Origin: Komagataeibacter sucrofermentans DSM 15973
Lineage (GTDB): Bacteria > Pseudomonadota > Alphaproteobacteria > Acetobacterales > Acetobacteraceae
Length of the DNA: 64,000 nucleotides
Reading direction: 5' to 3'
NCBI RefSeq assembly: GCF_040581405.1
Contig: NZ_CP137157.1
Location: 390,001-454,000 of the forward strand
A program made the position numbers and the translations under genes. The notes beneath the pieces are model-generated. The model was not told the DNA's origin. It saw nothing but the letters and a program-made list of their open reading frames with translations, and did no database searches. Positions 61,678 through 64,000 of the stretch are shown piece by piece. Each line of letters opens with the position of its first letter. The stretch's first letter is position 1.

Positions 61678-62879
61678 GCCACAGTCTCCGCATTGGTGGC
61701 CGCGAGGTGGGCCTGCACGCGCGCAGCCGCCCGGCCCAGCATGGACAGGGCGGCTGTGCAGTCGGCCTCGGTCACGGTCAGGGGGGGGAGCAGGCGCAGC
61801 ACGTTGTCGCCCGCCGTCACGCACAGCATGCCCTCGCCCGTCGCCGCGTTCTGCACCAGTGCTACATCGGGCCTGCATTTCAGGCCGATGAGCAGCCCGA
61901 GGCCGCGATGGGCGGTGAAAACGTTGGGGTAAGTGGCGATCAGCCTGTCAAAGCCTGCGTCAAGCTGGGCCGCGCGGGCCTGCACGCCTTCAAGGAAGCC
62001 GGGGGCGAGGATGATGTCGAGCACCGCGTTGGCGGCGGCGCAGGCCAGCGGGCTGCCGCCAAAGGTGGTGCCGTGGCTGCCGGGCGTCATGTGCTTTGCA
62101 ATGGTCTCGGTCGTCAGCACCGCCCCCATGGGGAAGCCACCGGCAATGCCCTTGGCGGTGGACAGGATGTCAGGCGTGATGTCCGACCATTCATAGGCGA
62201 ACAGGCGGCCGGTGCGGCCCATGCCGCACTGTACCTCGTCCACGCCCAGGAACAGGCCGTATTCATCGCACGCGGCCCGCAGTTCGCGCATGAAGCGCGG
62301 GTCGGCGACATGGATGCCGCTTTCGCCCTGCACCGGCTCGATCATGATGCCTGCCGTCTCGGCGCCAATGGCGTCGCGCACGGCGTTCATGTTGTTGAGC
62401 GGCACGTGGTCGAAGCCTTCCACCCGCGGGCCGAAGCCATCGAGGTATTTGGCGTTGCCGGTGGCTGACAGCGTGGCCAGCGTGCGCCCGTGGAAGGCGC
62501 CGTTGAAGCAGATGATGCGCGTGCGCTCGGGGTGGCCGGACTTGGCCTGCGCGCGGCGGATCATCTTAATCATGCCTTCATTGGCTTCCGCGCCCGAATT
62601 GCAGAAGAAGGCGCTATCGGCAAAGCTGTTGGCCACCAGCCGCTCGGCCAGCTTTTCCGCCTGCGGCACGCGATACAGGTTGGAGACATGCATGACGCGC
62701 TGCGCCTGCTGCGTGATGGCCTGCACCAGATGCGGGTTGTTGTGCCCGACCGAGGACGTGGCGATGCCGGAGCCAAAATCGAGGAATCGTCGCCCGTCCA
62801 CCGTGTACAGCCAGGCGCCTTCGCCACGCTCGAAAGCGAGGTCGGCGCGATTGTAATTCGGCATCAGGGCGGAAATCAT
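61674..62879 (-). CDS. argD: Acetylornithine aminotransferase
   Basis: A 401-residue class III PLP aminotransferase of arginine synthesis. L-F-x-x-E-G-A-W-L-Y style N-terminus (R-A-D-L-A-F-E-R-G-E-G-A-W-L-Y), F-F-C-N-S-G-A-E-A-N-E, F-H-G-R-T-L-A-T-L-S-A-T-G, D-E-V-Q-C-G-M-G-R-T-G and PLP-Lys in S-T-A-K-G-I-A-G-G-F. Start ATG 62879 matches relatives. A stronger ribosome site (AGGAAGG) lies before an in-frame ATG at 62960, which would add 27 residues, starting M-P-T-P-S-G-G-L-F. argF overlaps the stop. Confidence 0.95.
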   Translation of the reverse strand: MISALMPNYNRADLAFERGEGAWLYTVDGRRFLDFGSGIATSSVGHNNPHLVQAITQQAQRVMHVSNLYRVPQAEKLAERLVANSFADSAFFCNSGAEANEGMIKMIRRAQAKSGHPERTRIICFNGAFHGRTLATLSATGNAKYLDGFGPRVEGFDHVPLNNMNAVRDAIGAETAGIMIEPVQGESGIHVADPRFMRELRAACDEYGLFLGVDEVQCGMGRTGRLFAYEWSDITPDILSTAKGIAGGFPMGAVLTTETIAKHMTPGSHGTTFGGSPLACAAANAVLDIILAPGFLEGVQARAAQLDAGFDRLIATYPNVFTAHRGLGLLIGLKCRPDVALVQNAATGEGMLCVTAGDNVLRLLPPLTVTEADCTAALSMLGRAAARVQAHLAATNAETVA

Positions 62880-63151
62880 GGAATGGCCTTGCGATTTCGG
62901 TTCAAAGAAAAAAGAATGATGGTCCAGAAACGAAAATAACCCACCGCTCGGGGTGGGCATCTTTTCCTTCCTGCTTTTTCCAGCCCTCAATGCGGGGCCT
63001 TCGCCCACCGCGCCCGAGGCCGGAAAAGCGGAAGAATATGGCGCGCCGGGCCGAAATGCAACCTTCAGCGCCATTTCCACCCCGCGTTCTGGCCATGCCT
63101 GCCATACTGCCATAGGCGCGCGCGGGCTGATTGTGGCACACTGCATGCATC
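62880..63151. other. 272-base divergent region between argD and recX
   Basis: It should hold promoters for both directions. An in-frame extension of argD runs through it without a stop. A hairpin lies at 62940-62957. No clear -35/-10 pair or ARG-box is seen. Confidence 0.4.
62932..62957 (-). promoter_or_regulatory. Terminator-like hairpin in the argD leader
   Basis: On the minus strand CCCACC, loop of six, GGTGGG (62957 down to 62940), then TTATTTTC. It lies 60 bases upstream of the argD ATG at 62879 and directly after the alternative ATG at 62960. It could be an attenuator, or a structured start of a longer argD. Confidence 0.45.
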
Positions 63152-63793
63152 ATGGTGGCCCGTCCTTCCCGTTCCGCACCCCGCCCGCTGCCGCCAGCGC
63201 CTGATGGTGCTGCGCTGCGCGCGGTCGCGCTGGCCTATCTGGCCCGCTTCTCGGCCACACGGGCGGGGGTGACGCGGGTGCTGACCCGCCATGTCGACCG
63301 CTGGGCGCGGCGTGCGGTTGATGGCGGAATGGACGGGGAGGAGGCCGCGCGCAGCGTGCAGCCCGCCCGTGCGCTGATCGGGCGCATCGTGGCCGACATG
63401 GAAGGGCTTGGTGCGGTGGATGATGCCCGTTTTGCCGAATTCCGCGCCCGTTCGCTGGCACGGGCCGGGCGTTCGCGCCGCATGGTTGCCGCCCATCTGA
63501 GCGCGCGCGGCGTGGATGAGGCGACGGCAGGGGTTGCAGTGGAGGAAGCGCTGGGCGCGCGCGATGGCGAAGGGCGCGAAACCGAGCTGGCCGCCGCTCT
63601 TGTGTTCATCCGCAAGCGCCGGGCGGGGCCTTTCCTGCGGGCCGATGCCGATGAGGCGGAGGCCGCCCTGCGCCACCGCCGCGCAATGGATGCCATGGCG
63701 CGCGCGGGCTTTACGCGCGATACGGCGCGCACGGCGCTGGATATGGACCGTGACGAGGCGGAGGACAGGATCATGCGTATGAGGATGGCGTGA
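63152..63793 (+). CDS. recX: Regulatory protein RecX
   Basis: A 213-residue member of the RecX family, which binds RecA filaments and limits their extension. The helical three-repeat layout is visible: A-L-A-Y-L-A-R-F-S-A-T-R-A-G-V, D-D-A-R-F-A-E-F-R-A-R-S-L-A-R-A-G-R-S-R-R-M-V, and A-L-R-H-R-R-A-M-D-A-M-A-R-A-G-F. Two-residue signatures D-D-x-R-F-A and G-x-S-R-R are typical. ATG 63152 is used; it lacks a strong ribosome site. recA is not adjacent. The following lipoprotein gene overlaps its stop. Confidence 0.87.
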   Translation: MVARPSRSAPRPLPPAPDGAALRAVALAYLARFSATRAGVTRVLTRHVDRWARRAVDGGMDGEEAARSVQPARALIGRIVADMEGLGAVDDARFAEFRARSLARAGRSRRMVAAHLSARGVDEATAGVAVEEALGARDGEGRETELAAALVFIRKRRAGPFLRADADEAEAALRHRRAMDAMARAGFTRDTARTALDMDRDEAEDRIMRMRMA

Positions 63794-64000
63794 AGCGCGT
63801 GCTGGCGCGGGGGGCAGGGGGGCTTGCGCTCCTGTCGCTTGCGGCATGCGCCGGGGGCAGCGGGCAGGGCTGGCACGGCGCGCTGCAGTGCGCGCCCTAT
63901 GCGCGGCAGGTCACGCATGTGCAGTTGCGCGGCGATGCGGCCTCATGGTGGGGGCAGGCGCAGGGGCATTACCCCCGCACGCATGTGCCGAGCCGGGGGG
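63790..64000 (+). CDS. Lipoprotein with CHAP (amidase) domain, 3' part outside window
   Basis: Seventy residues are visible. GTG 63790 overlaps the recX stop (GTGA). The signal peptide K-R-V-L-A-R then a hydrophobic run ends L-A-A-C-A-G (lipobox). The mature part has L-Q-C-A-P-Y-A-R, G-D-A-A-S-W-W-G-Q-A and V-P-S-R-G, the pattern of the CHAP domain with its catalytic Cys, which cleaves peptidoglycan amide bonds. The catalytic His would lie beyond the window. Confidence 0.75.
   Translation, partial: MKRVLARGAGGLALLSLAACAGGSGQGWHGALQCAPYARQVTHVQLRGDAASWWGQAQGHYPRTHVPSRG

Noticed and set aside
62902-63153. Arginine-rich leader peptide controlling argD
   Set aside because: The Arg-rich frame lacks a ribosome site and a suitably placed stop. 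The in-frame extension of argD itself has the better site.

Overview
The window is a high-GC (roughly 65 percent by eye), densely packed bacterial chromosome segment. Gene content and protein style point to an acetic acid bacterium (family Acetobacteraceae, Rhodospirillales), most likely Komagataeibacter, Gluconacetobacter or a close relative. The reasons are the block infA-maf-RNase E/G-like-yacG-tRNA-Phe, the DUF763 protein beside mntR, the AlaC-type transaminase next to hom and recJ, and PAS-GAF-GGDEF-EAL proteins arranged like those that control cellulose synthesis in these bacteria. The genus is an inference. I see no transposase, integrase, phage module, plasmid gene, rRNA or CRISPR array.

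Layout. 1-2132: a minus-strand sulfide-oxidation pair (SQR, cut by the window edge, and persulfide dioxygenase) divergent from a Prx6-type peroxiredoxin, with a palindrome on the pair's -10 box. 2137-4868: purU, mntR and a DUF763 gene. 4937-7344: an ABC exporter and free methionine-R-sulfoxide reductase. 7412-12278: a retropepsin-fold protein, a KirBac potassium channel, a DEDDh exonuclease, a small lipoprotein and a secreted amidohydrolase. 12366-14995: a small accessory-looking patch (unknown protein, SAM methyltransferase, HNH nuclease) ending at tRNA-Glu. 15066-24606: recJ, hom, alaC, an OmpA-type lipoprotein, a ClpP paralogue, a ferritin-like di-iron protein, two unknown genes and a cytochrome b561.

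24607-31672: an AT-rich leader and three consecutive cyclic-di-GMP genes (MHYT-GGDEF-EAL, then two paralogous PAS-GAF-GGDEF-EAL proteins). Their catalytic motifs have diverged in different ways: the first has a damaged EAL, the second keeps both motifs, the third has lost GGDEF. 31849-34439: pyrC, a TetR gene divergent from a small membrane protein with twin operators, and tRNA-Phe. 34499-42231 (minus strand): yacG, RNase E/G-like, maf, infA, hisD, hisG, murA, dcd, a 59-residue gene and a Rieske oxygenase. 42463-48397: two glycosyltransferases, a TPR protein, thrS and infC. 48532-53238: a minus-strand envelope-stress set (HtrA protease, response regulator, histidine kinase, unknown secreted protein, SIMPL protein). 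53482-64000: hrpB, a DsbD/ScsB-type reductase, an unknown secreted protein, hslO, an unknown gene, argF and argD, then recX and the start of a CHAP-domain lipoprotein on the plus strand.

The most unusual features are: a dispersed intergenic element in four copies (around 10.59, 48.49, 53.43 and 58.29 kb), with outer arms and inner hairpins, lying at the 3' ends of minus-strand genes and keeping its pairing even where the stem sequence has changed; the HNH nuclease/methyltransferase cassette beside tRNA-Glu; the graded decay of c-di-GMP motifs in a three-gene row; and a probable ATA start codon for infC.
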